From the NCBI GenBank assembly GCA_023437365.1, contig JAEZGK010000073.1, forward strand, positions 112,776-176,775: a DNA stretch of 64,000 bases. Direction: 5' to 3'. Made by a program: the position numbers and the translations under genes. Positions 63,826 to 64,000 of the stretch are shown in pieces. The first letter of the stretch is position 1. The number at the start of each line of letters is the position of its first letter. Below the pieces are notes generated by a model that saw only the letters and a program-made list of their open reading frames with translations, had not been told where the DNA came from and did no database searches. The DNA is from Bacillota bacterium (GTDB taxonomy: Bacteria; Bacillota; Clostridia; Lachnospirales; Lachnospiraceae).

Positions 63826-64000
63826 ATGAAGATAATAACGGATACATCAGCTTTGTACTCTCTACAAGAAGGAAAAGAATTAGGGATAGAAGTTATTCCG
63901 GCATGTGTTCTTGTAGATGGTATAGTTTATAAAGATTATGAGGATATTAGTGGTGAAGAGCTTCTGAAACTTATTGAACAGGGGAAGGTCCCCACATCTT
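63826..64000 (+). CDS. DegV-family protein, N-terminal part (continues past window)
   Basis: The first 58 residues are visible (MKIITDTSALYSLQEG, IEVIPACVLVDGIVYKDYED), matching the DegV fold start, which binds fatty acids. ATG 63826 is ten bases after AAAGGAGG; ATG 63817 is too close to that site. The gene is cut by the window end. Confidence 0.85.
   Translation, partial: MKIITDTSALYSLQEGKELGIEVIPACVLVDGIVYKDYEDISGEELLKLIEQGKVPTS

Overview
The window looks like accessory plus core DNA from a low-GC, anaerobic Clostridia, most likely a Lachnospiraceae member. The evidence is AT-rich sequence with strong AGGAGG ribosome binding sites, a DUF6462-type excisionase-like protein with a Tn1549-type tyrosine integrase, a Wadjet system, a GlpA/GlpB/DUF1667 oxidoreductase set, and a NAD(P)-linked glutamate dehydrogenase. 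The species cannot be named from this sequence alone. Nearly every gene is on the + strand.

Region 1 (1-8.6 kb) is a probable defence operon. It holds the C-terminal part of a sacsin/Hsp90-like ATPase protein, a very large zinc-ribbon UvrD-type helicase, a WYL regulator and a KAP-family P-loop NTPase, ending in a strong terminator. Region 2 (8.7-14.3 kb) is the control and integration end of a mobile element: a LexA-like repressor, a duplicated unit of small zinc-ribbon protein plus structured RNA, an unknown protein behind a promoter flanked by two operators, a branched inverted-repeat structure, an XRE regulator, a sigma-like HTH protein, a DUF6462 protein and a tyrosine integrase.

Region 3 (14.3-26.8 kb) is a defence island: McrB-McrC restriction, the stump of an ADP-ribosylglycohydrolase gene, a coiled-coil TIR protein and a full JetABCD Wadjet system. 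It ends in a decayed second copy of the same integrase gene, so the island lies between two direct integrase copies. Region 4 (26.8-31.8 kb) has a DUF4258/MqsA-like toxin-antitoxin pair, an overlapping ImmA/IrrE metalloprotease gene, a membrane protein with its own HExxH motif and a pRiA4b ORF3-like protein.

Region 5 (31.9-36.7 kb) is a TetR-controlled operon for a membrane anchor, a fumarate-reductase-like flavoprotein (with a frameshift at its start), an iron-sulphur subunit and a malate/lactate dehydrogenase-like enzyme. Matching palindromes lie over both the operon promoter and the tetR promoter. Region 6 (36.7-42.6 kb) contains glutamate dehydrogenase, an unusual PEP/pyruvate-binding protein with a nucleotidyltransferase domain, degenerate repeat copies and the 3' end of a group II intron.

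Region 7 (42.6-60.2 kb) is a large catabolic operon beside a DeoR-type repressor. It encodes an M20 amidohydrolase, a two-ATPase/two-permease ABC importer with one binding lipoprotein, an aliphatic amidase/formamidase-like enzyme, a small protein, a cupin, an SDR dehydrogenase, an FGGY kinase, a TIM-barrel protein, a GlpA/GlpB/DUF1667-like oxidoreductase, a flavin reductase and an MFS transporter. A reasonable inference is uptake of an amide-containing polyol-like compound, hydrolysis, phosphorylation and oxidation; the substrate is unknown. Region 8 (60.2-64 kb) holds three 41-bp palindromic tandem repeats, an EF-hand-like protein, a rubredoxin-fused NADH oxidoreductase, a small protein and the start of a DegV-family protein.
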